Assembly: GCA_046328115.1 (NCBI GenBank)
Contig: JAXLXE010000001.1
Span: 2,790,001 to 2,854,000 of the forward strand
Direction of reading: 5' to 3'
DNA: 64,000 bases
From: JAXLXE01 sp046328115
GTDB taxonomy: Bacteria > Chloroflexota > UBA6077 > JACCZL01
Shown here: positions 33,120-41,651 of the stretch, piece after piece
Layout: each line of letters begins with the position of its first letter
Numbering within the stretch: position 1 is the first letter of the stretch
The notes under the pieces: model-generated
What the model saw: the letters and a program-made list of their open reading frames with translations, nothing else
Told to the model about the DNA's origin: nothing
Database searches by the model: none
Position numbers and translations under genes: made by a program

Positions 33120-34121
33120 ATGATCGATCCGTCGTCCCGAGTGCCCCTTGGCGCCACGTCCGTCACGGCGACACGGCTCGCCCTGGGCACGGCGCCCATC
33201 GGGAAGATCTTCGACGCCGGTTCTGAAGAACGATCACAGGCCTCGCTGCGTCGCGCATTTGAGCTCGGCGTGCGCTTCTTCGACACCGCGCCCTTGTACG
33301 GCTTTGGCCTGGCGGAGGAGCGGCTTGGTCGCTTCTTGCGGACCGTTCCGCGCGACGACGTAGTGGTTGCCACGAAGGTCGGGCGGCTGCTGCGCGCAGA
33401 TGCCCCGCCCGACCCGCGGCGCGCTACCGACCCGGCCACGTGGGCGGGCGCGCCAGCGCTCAACTGGGTGTTTGATTTCAGCTACGACGGCGTGATGCGA
33501 TCCCTCGAGGAGAGTCTGGCCCGTCTCGGCACCGACCGCGTGGATGTCCTGCACATCCACGATCCCGATGACCATGAAGAACAGGCATTGAGCGGCGCGT
33601 TCAAGGCATTGCGCAAGCTCAGGGAAGAGGGGACGATCGGCGCCGTGGGCAGCGGGATGAACCAGGCGGCGATGCTGGCACGCTTTGCCCGCGCGGCAGA
33701 ATTCAACTGCTTTCTGCTGGCCGGCCGTTACAGCCTGCTGGACCACGAGACCGCGGTCACATCGCTGCTGCCGATCTGCGTAGAACGGAATGTCTCCATC
33801 ATCATCGGCGGCGTCTACAACAGCGGTATCCTGGCAAATCCAGTGGCCGGAGCACCGTTCAACTACGAACCGGCGCCGGCCCCGTGGCTCGATCGCGCAC
33901 AGCGGATCAAGGCGGTCTGCGATCGCCACGGCGTACCGCTCATGGCTGCCGCCATCCAGTTCCCGCTGGCGCACCCGGCCGTGGCCACCGTCCTCAGCGG
34001 CGTGCGCACGCCGGCCGAGATCGAAGAGAACCACCAGATGATGCAGTTCCCAATCCCGGCCGGGCTATGGACAGACCTGCGCTCGGCGGGCCTTATTCAC
34101 CCCGAGGCCCCGACGCCCTGA
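33120..34121 (+). CDS. aldo/keto reductase (L-fucose/D-threo-aldose dehydrogenase-like)
   Basis: A 333-residue TIM-barrel oxidoreductase. The AKR tetrad appears as D and Y in FFDTAPLYGFG, K in VVATKVGRLL and H in DVLHIHDPDD. The loop sequences (NWVFDFSYDGVMRSLEESL, GSGMNQ, LLAGRYSLLD) are those of the fucose dehydrogenase/D-threo-aldose 1-dehydrogenase group, which oxidises L-fucose or D-arabinose to the lactone with NAD(P)+. GGAG lies 8 nt before ATG. A galactonate-dehydratase-family gene lies convergent next to it, consistent with an oxidative sugar pathway. Confidence 0.85.
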   Translation: MIDPSSRVPLGATSVTATRLALGTAPIGKIFDAGSEERSQASLRRAFELGVRFFDTAPLYGFGLAEERLGRFLRTVPRDDVVVATKVGRLLRADAPPDPRRATDPATWAGAPALNWVFDFSYDGVMRSLEESLARLGTDRVDVLHIHDPDDHEEQALSGAFKALRKLREEGTIGAVGSGMNQAAMLARFARAAEFNCFLLAGRYSLLDHETAVTSLLPICVERNVSIIIGGVYNSGILANPVAGAPFNYEPAPAPWLDRAQRIKAVCDRHGVPLMAAAIQFPLAHPAVATVLSGVRTPAEIEENHQMMQFPIPAGLWTDLRSAGLIHPEAPTP

Positions 34122-34130
34122 GACCTGGTG

Positions 34131-35264
34131 CTAGATATCGGCCACCGAACCATCCGGATAATACGTGGCCTCGTAGTCGCGGGGGCTGTACGGGTGGGCG
34201 GCGATGACGTCTGGATCTAGCTCCACACCCAGGCCAGGCGTCCGGTCCAGCGTGAGCCAGCCATCCTTCACGATCGGACCCCTCTTCTGTACCTGAGCCC
34301 GATAAGGCTCCGCGTACGCCATCTCCAGCATGAAGAAGTTGGGGATGGCGGCGGACAGGTGGGCGGAGGCGGCGGTGGCAACCGGACCGTTCGGATTGTG
34401 CGGCGCCACCTTCACATAGTACGCCTCCGCGAACCCGGCGATCTTCTTGAGCTCGCTAATCCCGCCAGCGTGGCAGATGTCCGGCTGGATTACATCCACG
34501 ATCTGCTCCGTGATGAGCTGGCGATACTCCCATTTGCTGAACAGCCGCTCGCCAGTAGCCAGGGGGATGTTCAGCTTCGCCTCCGCAACCTTACGCAGCG
34601 CGTCCAGATTCTCCGGGGGCACGGCCTCTTCCAGGAAGAGCAGGTTGTAGGGTTCGAGCGCGCGGGCCAGCTCAATGGCGAAGACGGGCGCGAACCGGCC
34701 GTGGTTGTCCAGCATCAGGTCCACGTCTGGGCCCACCTCCTGGCGGACGCGCTCGAAGACTTTTGCCGCGCGACGGATAATGGCCCGCTCGTCCATGCTC
34801 TCCCCGGCCACACCGGTACCGAGCTTGAGCGCGGTGAAGCCCAGATCAACCATCTGGCGGCATCTCGCGGCCGCCGCCTCCGGCGTTGGTCCGCCCGCGT
34901 GGGTGTATACGCGGATCCGCTGCCGTGTGGGGCCGCCGAGCAGCTCGTAGACCGGTACGCCCAGCGCCTTGCCCTTAATGTCCCAGAGCGCCTGATCGAT
35001 GGCGGCGAGGGCGGAATTCAGGACCACGCCGCCCCGCCAGAATCCGTGCCGATTGAGCCGTTGCCAGTGGTGCTCGATGGGGGTAGGATCCTCGCCCACC
35101 AGGTACCGCGAGAAATCATCCACCGCGGCAGCGACCGTCCGCTCGCGACCCTCGAGCGAAGCCTCGCCCACGCCCGTGATGCCCTCGTCCGAGTGGACGT
35201 ACACGAAGTGCCAGTTCTGGCGCTCCACGCGCATGAGACGGTTCTCGAGGCGGGTGATCTTCAT
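34131..35264 (-). CDS. enolase-superfamily sugar-acid dehydratase (galactonate dehydratase-like)
   Basis: A 377-residue mandelate-racemase/enolase superfamily enzyme with capping domain (1-120) and barrel. Metal and acid/base residues: D186-N-H188 (MLDNHGRF), E212 (LEEAVPP), E239 (ATGERL), D in QPDICHAGGI, and histidine in APHNPNGPV. This D-X-H...E...E...H arrangement is the D-galactonate/D-mannonate dehydratase pattern. It dehydrates an aldonate to a 2-keto-3-deoxy acid; precise sugar acid is unresolved. Convergent with the aldo/keto reductase and divergent from the serine hydrolase. Confidence 0.87.
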   Translation of the reverse strand: MKITRLENRLMRVERQNWHFVYVHSDEGITGVGEASLEGRERTVAAAVDDFSRYLVGEDPTPIEHHWQRLNRHGFWRGGVVLNSALAAIDQALWDIKGKALGVPVYELLGGPTRQRIRVYTHAGGPTPEAAAARCRQMVDLGFTALKLGTGVAGESMDERAIIRRAAKVFERVRQEVGPDVDLMLDNHGRFAPVFAIELARALEPYNLLFLEEAVPPENLDALRKVAEAKLNIPLATGERLFSKWEYRQLITEQIVDVIQPDICHAGGISELKKIAGFAEAYYVKVAPHNPNGPVATAASAHLSAAIPNFFMLEMAYAEPYRAQVQKRGPIVKDGWLTLDRTPGLGVELDPDVIAAHPYSPRDYEATYYPDGSVADI

Positions 35265-35297
35265 GACGAGCGTGTCCTTCGGTCAGGTGGTGGGGTC

Positions 35298-35354
35298 ATG
35301 GTAGCGGACGCCCGGCGAGAGCGGAGGCATGATCTGGGTTCGGGAGGCTACCAT
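35298..35354. promoter_or_regulatory. divergent pair of candidate -10 elements (TACCAT)
   Basis: TACCAT occurs on the minus strand at 35303-35298, 33 nt before the dehydratase start, and on the plus strand at 35349-35354, 53 nt before the serine hydrolase start. Both fit the local TANNNT pattern and would serve the two divergent genes. Confidence 0.35.
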
Positions 35355-35406
35355 CGGGAGGAAACCGACGGCTCGGCGGAGTCGAGCGCCTTAGGGAGGC
35401 GGGGCG

Positions 35407-36591
35407 ATGCAGTTCGATCCACGCGAGTGGCCACCGATGAAGGAAGTACCCACGGCGTCCGTGGGCCTGGACCCGTTCAGAATCGAGCGGCTGTGCGAAC
35501 TGATCCAGCGGCACATCGCAGACGGTCACTACCCGGGTGCGCAGATCGCGTTCGCTCGCTACGGTCAGCTCGCGTTCGCGCGCTCGTTTGGTAACGCCCG
35601 GCTGGAGCCCGCGGGCAACCCCGTGGAGGCCGCCAACGACACGCTGTTCTTGCTCTACTCACAGTCCAAGGTGGTGACCACGCTGGGGCTGTGGATCCTT
35701 GTCGATCGCGGCGAAGCCTCGTTCAACGACCGCGTCAGCGACCACATCCCGGAATTCGCGCGGAACAGCAAAGGCGATATCACGATCCACCAGGTGGTGA
35801 CGCACCAGGCAGGGTTCCCCAACGCGAAGGTGCCGCGGGGCGTCTGGACCGATCACGAGATGCTGCGGCGGGTGGTGAGCGAGTTCGAGCTGGAATGGTG
35901 GCCAGGCAGCCGCGTCCACTACCACGGCGCGACGGCGCACTGGACCATCGCCGCGATCATCGAGGCGATCACCGGCTGCGACTACCGCGAGTTCATACGG
36001 ACGGAGGTGCTGCGGCCCCTCGGAATCTACGAGATCATGCTGGGCGTGCCGGACCACGAGCAGGAGCGGTGCGCGGACATGCACGTGCGCAAGGACGGCA
36101 AGCTCGTGGCGGTACGACCAGCCGATCCGAGCAGCGACGACCCGTCTGGCTGGGACAACACACCCGAGTTCCGAGCGGCCGGCGTGCCGGGCGGCGGCGG
36201 CTACGCCACGGCGTCCGCGATGGCCGCGCTGTACCAGATGCTGGCGAACAAGGGATCGCTCAACGGACGGCGAATCGTGAGCACGCGGATGATCGAGTAC
36301 GCCACGCGGAACCACACCGGCGACCGTGTGGACGAGAACATGGGCCTGCCCATGCACCGTGGGATCGGCCCGCACGTGCGCGGCCTCACCTTCACGATCC
36401 GCGGGCTGGGCAGCATCGGACACCCCACCACGTTTGGCCACGGCGGCGCCGGCAGCTCCTATTCCTGGGCCGACCCGAGCACAGGCGTCTCCTTCAGCTA
36501 CCTGACAAATGCGCGCTCCGACGAGCCGTGGCACACGCATCGGCTCGACCGGATCAGCAATCTGGCGCACTCGGCGATCGCGGACTTCTGA
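35407..36591 (+). CDS. serine hydrolase (class C beta-lactamase-related)
   Basis: A 394-residue member of the beta-lactamase/DD-peptidase/esterase EstB family. The SXXK motif is S85-Q-S-K88 in LLYSQSKVV; the tyrosine motif is in HYHGATAHW, and the HGG-type KTG equivalent is FGHGGAGSS near the C-terminus. No signal peptide is visible, so a cytosolic esterase or amidase is more likely than a resistance enzyme. GGGAGG lies upstream of ATG 35407. An 11-bp hairpin follows the stop. Confidence 0.83.
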   Translation: MQFDPREWPPMKEVPTASVGLDPFRIERLCELIQRHIADGHYPGAQIAFARYGQLAFARSFGNARLEPAGNPVEAANDTLFLLYSQSKVVTTLGLWILVDRGEASFNDRVSDHIPEFARNSKGDITIHQVVTHQAGFPNAKVPRGVWTDHEMLRRVVSEFELEWWPGSRVHYHGATAHWTIAAIIEAITGCDYREFIRTEVLRPLGIYEIMLGVPDHEQERCADMHVRKDGKLVAVRPADPSSDDPSGWDNTPEFRAAGVPGGGGYATASAMAALYQMLANKGSLNGRRIVSTRMIEYATRNHTGDRVDENMGLPMHRGIGPHVRGLTFTIRGLGSIGHPTTFGHGGAGSSYSWADPSTGVSFSYLTNARSDEPWHTHRLDRISNLAHSAIADF

Positions 36592-36608
36592 TCCAGGCAC
36601 GTCAAGAC

Positions 36609-36639
36609 GGGGGACTGGGGGCTCTGCACCCAGTCCCCC
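36609..36639 (+). terminator. 11-bp perfect hairpin after serine hydrolase
   Basis: GGGGGACTGGG (36609-36619) and CCCAGTCCCCC (36629-36639) form a perfect 11-bp stem with a 9-nt loop, 18 nt after the stop. No T-tract follows; it ends 14 nt before the next start, so it may also act as a leader hairpin for the amidohydrolase gene. Confidence 0.5.
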
Positions 36640-36652
36640 CTGAGTCCTCGTG

Positions 36653-38209
36653 ATGGATAGGCCGCAGACGCTTCTTGGGCTGGTAGCGCTCCCCGGCGGC
36701 GGGCCGCCCATCCAGCGTGCCGTGCGCGTCAGCAGCCATCGCATTGTCGAGGTGGGGCCGCCCCGGAGCGTGCTCGCGCGGGCGGATCGATCCGAGCAGG
36801 TCCACGTCATCAGCGCCGGCGCAATCCTCCCGGGGTTCATCGACAGCCACGTTCACCTGACGCTAACCGGGCTGGGACTCCTTGGTGCGCAGGTGGGTGG
36901 ATGCGCGTCCGTGGCTGAGCTGCTGGAGGCACTCACGAGCTGGGCCGAGAGGGCGGATCCGTCCTGGCCGGTGTGGGCGCACGGGGTCAGTCCAGGAAGG
37001 CTGCGAGAGGGACGCTGCGCCACGCGGACGGAGCTGGACAGAGTGTTCCCGATACGACCTGCATTCCTGGTGGACCGCGGACATCACGCCGCTTATGCCA
37101 ATTCAGCCGCGTTGACCGCGCTCGCCGAAGTCGACCCGATAGTGGTGGACGCGGACGGCAGCGGTACTCTGATCGGCGCTGCCAACACGGCCGCCAAGCG
37201 CGCATTCGCCCGCCTGACGCCGCGCGAGGCCAGGATGGAGGCCATCCGGCGTGCAGCAGCGCTGGCCGCGGGCTCGGGCACAACGAGCGTGCACGCCCTG
37301 GAGGGAGACTGGTCAGGCGCCGAGGACCCCGCGCTCATCGGCGCCATTTCCGACAGCCTGCCCGTGCGCACGGTGGTGTACGACCAGACTCCAGACGTGG
37401 AGCGGGCGGTTGCCGGTGGGACCCGCCGGATCGGTGGCGACATCTGGCTGGACGGCGGACTCTATCAGCGGACGGCCGCGTTCTTCGAGCCGTACGCGGA
37501 CGACCCGTCCGCTCGTGGCACCCTCTACTACGCGGATGAGGCGATTCACGGCTTCATGCTGCGCGCGCATACGGCTGGTCTCCAGATCGCGGTGCACGCC
37601 ATCGGCGATCGAGCGATCCAGCAGGCGCTGGACGGCTACGCCAGAGCACAGGCAGCGTACACGAGGTTGGACGCGCGGCACCGGATCGAGCACTTCACGT
37701 ACGCGACGCGGGCCCAGCACCGGCAGGCGGCGGACCTGGGCATTGCGCTGTCGCTCCAGGCCAATGTCCCCATGAGCTGGGAGCAGGATCAAGAGATGAC
37801 CACCCGCTACCTGGGAGCGGAGCGGGCCCACCGCAAGACCCACGTGCGACGGGCACTGGACGCCGGCGCGCTCGTCGCCGGCGGTTCCGATGCAGACGTG
37901 CGCCCCATGCTCCCGCTGGCGGCGATGCGCTACCTCGTTGAAGATCCCCGTCCTGGCCGCTCCATCTCGCTTGACGAGGCGGTTGCGATGTACACGGTGG
38001 GCGCCGCCGCGGCTGCGTTTCAAGAACATCTGGTGGGGTCGATCGAGCCCGGCACGCTGGCCGACCTCGTAGTGCTGTCAGGCGACCCGTGGCAAGAAGG
38101 CCTGGGCACGGTTGCCGTGAGGGCGACTATCGTGGGCGGTCGGGTCGCATCGGGAGCGCTGCCGCCACCCATCAGCGCCGCCGAAGCCCTGGTCAGCCTC
38201 GAGTCATAG
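36653..38209 (+). CDS. YtcJ-like amidohydrolase
   Basis: A 518-residue amidohydrolase-superfamily protein. The metal-binding strand-1 motif is GFIDSHVHLT; later ligands are in VHAIGDRA, RIEHFTYA and GSDADVRPM. The C-terminal GTLADLVVLSGDP segment is the beta-sandwich closing strand typical of the family. GTG 36650 and ATG 36653 are both possible starts; I use ATG. YtcJ relatives hydrolyse N-acyl or formamide-like substrates, but this one cannot be assigned. Lacks a signal peptide. Confidence 0.83.
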   Translation: MDRPQTLLGLVALPGGGPPIQRAVRVSSHRIVEVGPPRSVLARADRSEQVHVISAGAILPGFIDSHVHLTLTGLGLLGAQVGGCASVAELLEALTSWAERADPSWPVWAHGVSPGRLREGRCATRTELDRVFPIRPAFLVDRGHHAAYANSAALTALAEVDPIVVDADGSGTLIGAANTAAKRAFARLTPREARMEAIRRAAALAAGSGTTSVHALEGDWSGAEDPALIGAISDSLPVRTVVYDQTPDVERAVAGGTRRIGGDIWLDGGLYQRTAAFFEPYADDPSARGTLYYADEAIHGFMLRAHTAGLQIAVHAIGDRAIQQALDGYARAQAAYTRLDARHRIEHFTYATRAQHRQAADLGIALSLQANVPMSWEQDQEMTTRYLGAERAHRKTHVRRALDAGALVAGGSDADVRPMLPLAAMRYLVEDPRPGRSISLDEAVAMYTVGAAAAAFQEHLVGSIEPGTLADLVVLSGDPWQEGLGTVAVRATIVGGRVASGALPPPISAAEALVSLES

Positions 38210-38241
38210 TGCGCGTTCTGCCCCACGCCGCGCCTGTGGCC

Positions 38242-38247
38242 TACACT
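38242..38247 (+). promoter_or_regulatory. candidate -10 element (TACACT)
   Basis: GCCTACACT ends 40 nt before ATG 38288 of the luciferase-like monooxygenase gene. Same class as the boxes at 941, 27104 and others. Confidence 0.35.
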
Positions 38248-38287
38248 GATGGCCATCATCCTGCCGTCTCGCACTGGAGCTCCACGC

Positions 38288-39448
38288 ATGCACATTGGCG
38301 TCTATTTCTGGGGTAGCATCTTCATCGACGATGCGGGCGTCGGTGGCGCGGACCCATACAGCCGTTTCGCTACCCCCCAGCAGTGCGCGGAGCTGTACTC
38401 GGCGCTTGTTGACTGGGCGAAGCTGGCCGACGATCGTGGCTACGAGAGCTTCTGGCTGACGGAGCACCACTTCCAACGCGAGGGCTACCAGATCATCCCA
38501 AACGTCAGCCTCATAAGCGCTGTGCTGGCGCAACACACGCGGCGCATCAGTTTCGGCTCCTTCTTCTTACAGGTACCAACGTGGCACCCCGTCCGCCTCG
38601 CTGAAGACTTCGCGATGGCAGACATCATGAGCGGCGGTCGCGCGCTGCTCGGGGTGGGCCGCGGCTCGGTCAAGCGGGAGGCGGAGACGTTTGGCGCGGG
38701 GTTCGGCCGCGGGGGCGACGCCGGCGACCAGAAGAACCGCGACCTCTTCGACGAGCAGATGGAGATCATCCGCAAGGCGCTGACGGAGCGCGAGTTCTCA
38801 CACCGGGGGGATCACTACGTCATCCCGGCAGAAGGTCAGACGAACACGGGCGGCCTGAACGCCAGGCCGTGGGATCGCGTCTCGCTGATCCCAAAGCCAA
38901 TCCACCCGTTCAAAATCTACCAGCCGGTGACCAGCGAGCAGACGTTTCATGACGCGGCCAAACACGGTCACCTGGCCGTGGTCCCGTTTTTCAGCGTGGA
39001 TCGGACGATGCCACGCTGGAAGATGTTCGGCGAGCTAGCGGAGAAGTACCAGGGCCGAAAGCTACGGCCGGGCGAAGATAGGATGCTGGTGGTCCAGGTG
39101 CACCTGGCGGGGTCGAAGCAAGAGGCCATTGAGCGCTTCCGACCGGCCCACGATGAGCGGCAGCGATTCCTGGCCCAGCAACGGCCGATTCCAGGCTACG
39201 CGGACGAGGCCGGCCAGCCGTTCCCCATCGGTCGCGCGCCCACGCTGGAGGAGTCGATGGCCCAGGCAAACTGGCTGGTGGGCTCCGCGGCGGAGGTGAC
39301 TGAGAAGTTGATCGCAGTTCGCCACGCGTTCTCGCTGGAGTCCCTGGCCATCGAGATCGGGTTCTCCGGCCTTTCTAAGGATGTCATCGCGGAGCAGATC
39401 GAACGGTTCGCGACTGAAGTACGGCCGGCGCTGGAGTCTGCCACGTAG
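38288..39448 (+). CDS. LLM-class flavin-dependent oxidoreductase
   Basis: A 386-residue bacterial-luciferase-like TIM-barrel monooxygenase. Typical segments are MHIGVYFWGS, WLTEHHFQREGY, FGSFFLQVPTWHPVRLAEDFAMAD and ALLGVGRGSVKREAETFG, together with VGSAAEVTEKL near the C-terminus. It would use FMNH2 (or F420) and O2 on an organic substrate; cofactor cannot be decided. ATG 38288 is preferred over the frame opening at 38249 because MHIG begins the first strand. Confidence 0.88.
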   Translation: MHIGVYFWGSIFIDDAGVGGADPYSRFATPQQCAELYSALVDWAKLADDRGYESFWLTEHHFQREGYQIIPNVSLISAVLAQHTRRISFGSFFLQVPTWHPVRLAEDFAMADIMSGGRALLGVGRGSVKREAETFGAGFGRGGDAGDQKNRDLFDEQMEIIRKALTEREFSHRGDHYVIPAEGQTNTGGLNARPWDRVSLIPKPIHPFKIYQPVTSEQTFHDAAKHGHLAVVPFFSVDRTMPRWKMFGELAEKYQGRKLRPGEDRMLVVQVHLAGSKQEAIERFRPAHDERQRFLAQQRPIPGYADEAGQPFPIGRAPTLEESMAQANWLVGSAAEVTEKLIAVRHAFSLESLAIEIGFSGLSKDVIAEQIERFATEVRPALESAT

Positions 39449-39473
39449 GCGACTACGCCTGTAGGAGTGAGGC

Positions 39474-40322
39474 ATGGACCAGGCCATCGAGTCCCTCGTC
39501 AACCTGCTTCGGAACGAGCGTGAGGCCCTGGTGCGCGATATCGCCGGGCTGAGCCACGCGCAATTGGAGCGGGCTACGCCCTGCGCGGGCTGGGATGTAC
39601 ACGACGTTGTGGCGCATCTGGCGATGGGCGCCGACATCCACGAGAAGATGATCGCGAACTCGCTGGCCGGCCGACTGGAGCCGCCGTTCCCCATGCCTGA
39701 CGGACAGAGCGACCCGCGGATAGCCGAGGTGCGAGAGGCAATGGCCGCGCGCCGCGAGGCGCTGCACGCTGCTGTTCGCGCCAGGGGAGCGGCCACGAAC
39801 CTTGCGGAGTTCAACGCGCGCTGCGAGGCCATCGAACGGACGCTGGCCGGCCTGGTCTCTGCCGACCTCGGTCGTGATGCGTGGTTCTGGGGGATGACCG
39901 TGCCGCTCCAAATGCTGTTCGGCGTGCGGGCCAGCGAGACGATCATGCATGGGTCCGACGTCCGGCGCGCCGTCGGCATCACGCCGTGGTTCTCAGATGC
40001 CGGCGCAACCCACATGGCCGGCTCAACCACGCCCTGGCTGGGCAACTTCTTTCAGCCCGCGCTAGCAGGAGACCTGGCCGGGAGCATGCTGCTGCGCCTG
40101 CCTGGATCCAGCCACACGCTGACCGTCAGCAGTGCTGGTCTGGCCATAGGCCCAGATGTGCCAGTAGCTGTCGCCGCGACGCTCCACACCAGCGAGGACA
40201 TCTGGTCGCTGCTGGCGTGGAAGCGCCTGTCGCTTGCTGAAGCGGAGGCAGATCACGGCGCTCGCGTGGACGGTGACCGAGCGATGGTGCAGCGGCTGCT
40301 GGACGCGTTGGTAGCGCCCTAG
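39474..40322 (+). CDS. maleylpyruvate isomerase/DinB-fold family protein
   Basis: A 282-residue protein with an N-terminal four-helix DinB-like domain (MDMPI_N). The motif CAGWDVHDVVAHLAMGADIH holds the first metal-binding histidine, and GVRASETIMHGSDVRRA holds the later ones. A C-terminal SCP2-like domain (LLRLPGSSHTLTVS) follows. Such proteins are often thiol-dependent (mycothiol or bacillithiol) S-transferases. GGAG and GAGG lie just upstream of ATG. It ends with a 4-nt tail-to-tail overlap with the binding-protein gene. Confidence 0.8.
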   Translation: MDQAIESLVNLLRNEREALVRDIAGLSHAQLERATPCAGWDVHDVVAHLAMGADIHEKMIANSLAGRLEPPFPMPDGQSDPRIAEVREAMAARREALHAAVRARGAATNLAEFNARCEAIERTLAGLVSADLGRDAWFWGMTVPLQMLFGVRASETIMHGSDVRRAVGITPWFSDAGATHMAGSTTPWLGNFFQPALAGDLAGSMLLRLPGSSHTLTVSSAGLAIGPDVPVAVAATLHTSEDIWSLLAWKRLSLAEAEADHGARVDGDRAMVQRLLDALVAP

Positions 40323-41305
40323 CGCGCGTATCGCCCACGGATGAGCGTTTGCAGCGGCTGGGGAACCGCCCGCTCGTCGCCGCCGACCAGCACGTCAGAG
40401 GGCAGGAAGCCACGCTTTGCGAGGGCCCCCTGTCCTGGCTCCGTCATGAGATATTTCACGAACTCCGCCGCACCCTCCGGGTTGCGGGCGTTGGTCGGGA
40501 TGGTGACCCCGTACACCAGAGGAGTCCCCCGAAAAGTTTGCCCCTGGGGATTGGTGTACGCGGCACCGGCGTAGAGCGGGCCAAGCGTTGGGTCACTCTG
40601 GTCGATCTCGCGTGGGAGCTCGATGTAGGGCACACCGTTCTCGATGGCGTTCGTAATGTAGGTGATGTACGCGTCAATCGATCCGTCCTTAAGACCAGCG
40701 TAGGCACCCGCGGCAATCTGCTGGTCATTGTCGTCGCCTTTCAGAACGGCGTCCTTGAGACCCGGGATCCCATAATGCTGCTCCGCGAGAGCCAGGACGA
40801 ATACGCCGCGGTAGCCGCCGGGGTCGTTGCGTGGGTCTGATCGTCTCAGCGTGAACCCTGGCTGGCGCAGTACGTCGTACCAGGGCTTGCGTCCCGCCGC
40901 GGCGGCATCGAGATCCTCTCCGAAGCGACCAGCCTTTGCGTAGGCGATGACCATCCGCTGGCGGCACATGATGAAGTACCAGCGCACCAGATCCCCATTC
41001 TGGGACCCCATGAGCACTTCGTCGTTCACCTCAGCGTCGGCGCTCATGTACACGTCCGTCTGGATCTGACCGGACCTGATCTGATTAGCCAGGCCCACGG
41101 AAGGACCGCCGATGTTCTTGAAGCCGATGCCGGTGGCGCTGGTAAAGCCCGGCCCAATCTCCGCGTTCATGACACCGTTCAGCGAGCCGGCGTGGTGGGC
41201 GACGACCTCAGCGGGCGCCTGGGCATCTACCTGCACGGGAAGCCAGCCTCCAAGAGAGAGAGTCAGCGCGAAGAGAACAGTGAGACCGAGAATCCGAACA
41301 CGCAT
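40319..41305 (-). CDS. WtpA/ModA-like ABC substrate-binding protein
   Basis: A 328-residue exported binding protein. A Sec signal peptide spans residues 1-30 (ILGLTVLFALTLSLGG then VDAQA). The mature start VVAHHAGSLNGVM, then IGGPSVGLANQI, DVYMSADAEVNDEVL and MVIAYAKAGRFG follow the WtpA (tungstate/molybdate) layout. ATG 41305 is placed at the signal peptide; the frame runs on to 41428. No permease or ATPase gene is next to it, so it is an orphan here. Ligand is therefore uncertain: molybdate/tungstate is most likely, other oxyanions or iron are possible. A strong palindrome sits in its promoter. Confidence 0.8.
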   Translation of the reverse strand: MRVRILGLTVLFALTLSLGGWLPVQVDAQAPAEVVAHHAGSLNGVMNAEIGPGFTSATGIGFKNIGGPSVGLANQIRSGQIQTDVYMSADAEVNDEVLMGSQNGDLVRWYFIMCRQRMVIAYAKAGRFGEDLDAAAAGRKPWYDVLRQPGFTLRRSDPRNDPGGYRGVFVLALAEQHYGIPGLKDAVLKGDDNDQQIAAGAYAGLKDGSIDAYITYITNAIENGVPYIELPREIDQSDPTLGPLYAGAAYTNPQGQTFRGTPLVYGVTIPTNARNPEGAAEFVKYLMTEPGQGALAKRGFLPSDVLVGGDERAVPQPLQTLIRGRYAR

Positions 41306-41651
41306 GAAATCTACACCGTCCGAGAGCAACGAACCCGAAAGGGCCGCTGAGCTACCGAGATGTACTAGTGTAACTAGTACATACATGCAGACGCTGTTGG
41401 GGCGAGAGGTCGAGACGGCCGGCGGCAATCGCGGCCGCCCGGTGCATCCGCGTGAGCCAGCGGCCTTCGGACATAGCGGCAGCGCAGGTTCGTAAGATCA
41501 ACGATCCCGCGACGCCCGCGTGACTGGTCGACCGAATCCTGGACGCCGGGCCCCAATCCTAGCGCCCGGGCGAGCAGCCTATCTGCTCAAGCGCTCGTGA
41601 GGGGTCAGCGGCTCCTAGACTGAGGCTGCGGTGCCGCCGCGAACTCCCAGG
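41306..41651. other. 346-nt intergenic region
   Basis: This stretch lies between the binding-protein start and the OsmC stop, both genes on the minus strand. It holds the palindromic operator at 41360-41382. No RNA gene, repeat family or convincing small ORF was seen in the remaining 270 nt. Confidence 0.5.
41360..41382 (-). promoter_or_regulatory. perfect 10-bp palindrome, GntR/FCD-type operator over -10
   Basis: ATGTACTAGT at 41360-41369 is repeated as its exact reverse complement at 41373-41382 with a GTA spacer. The centre TAGTGTAACTA fits TNGTNNNACNA, the consensus for FadR/FCD-subfamily GntR regulators. On the minus strand the centre also contains TACACT, a -10 candidate, 62 nt before ATG 41305, so binding would block transcription. 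The palindrome is seen directly; the regulator family is inferred from consensus. Confidence 0.6.

Noticed and set aside
34359..35594. 411-codon plus-strand open frame
   Set aside because: Lies antisense to the dehydratase and runs into the serine hydrolase gene in another frame; no motifs.
35407..36591. Antibiotic-resistance beta-lactamase
   Set aside because: The SXXK motif is present, but there is no signal peptide and the C-terminal motif is HGG rather than KTG, so an esterase-type serine hydrolase is more likely.
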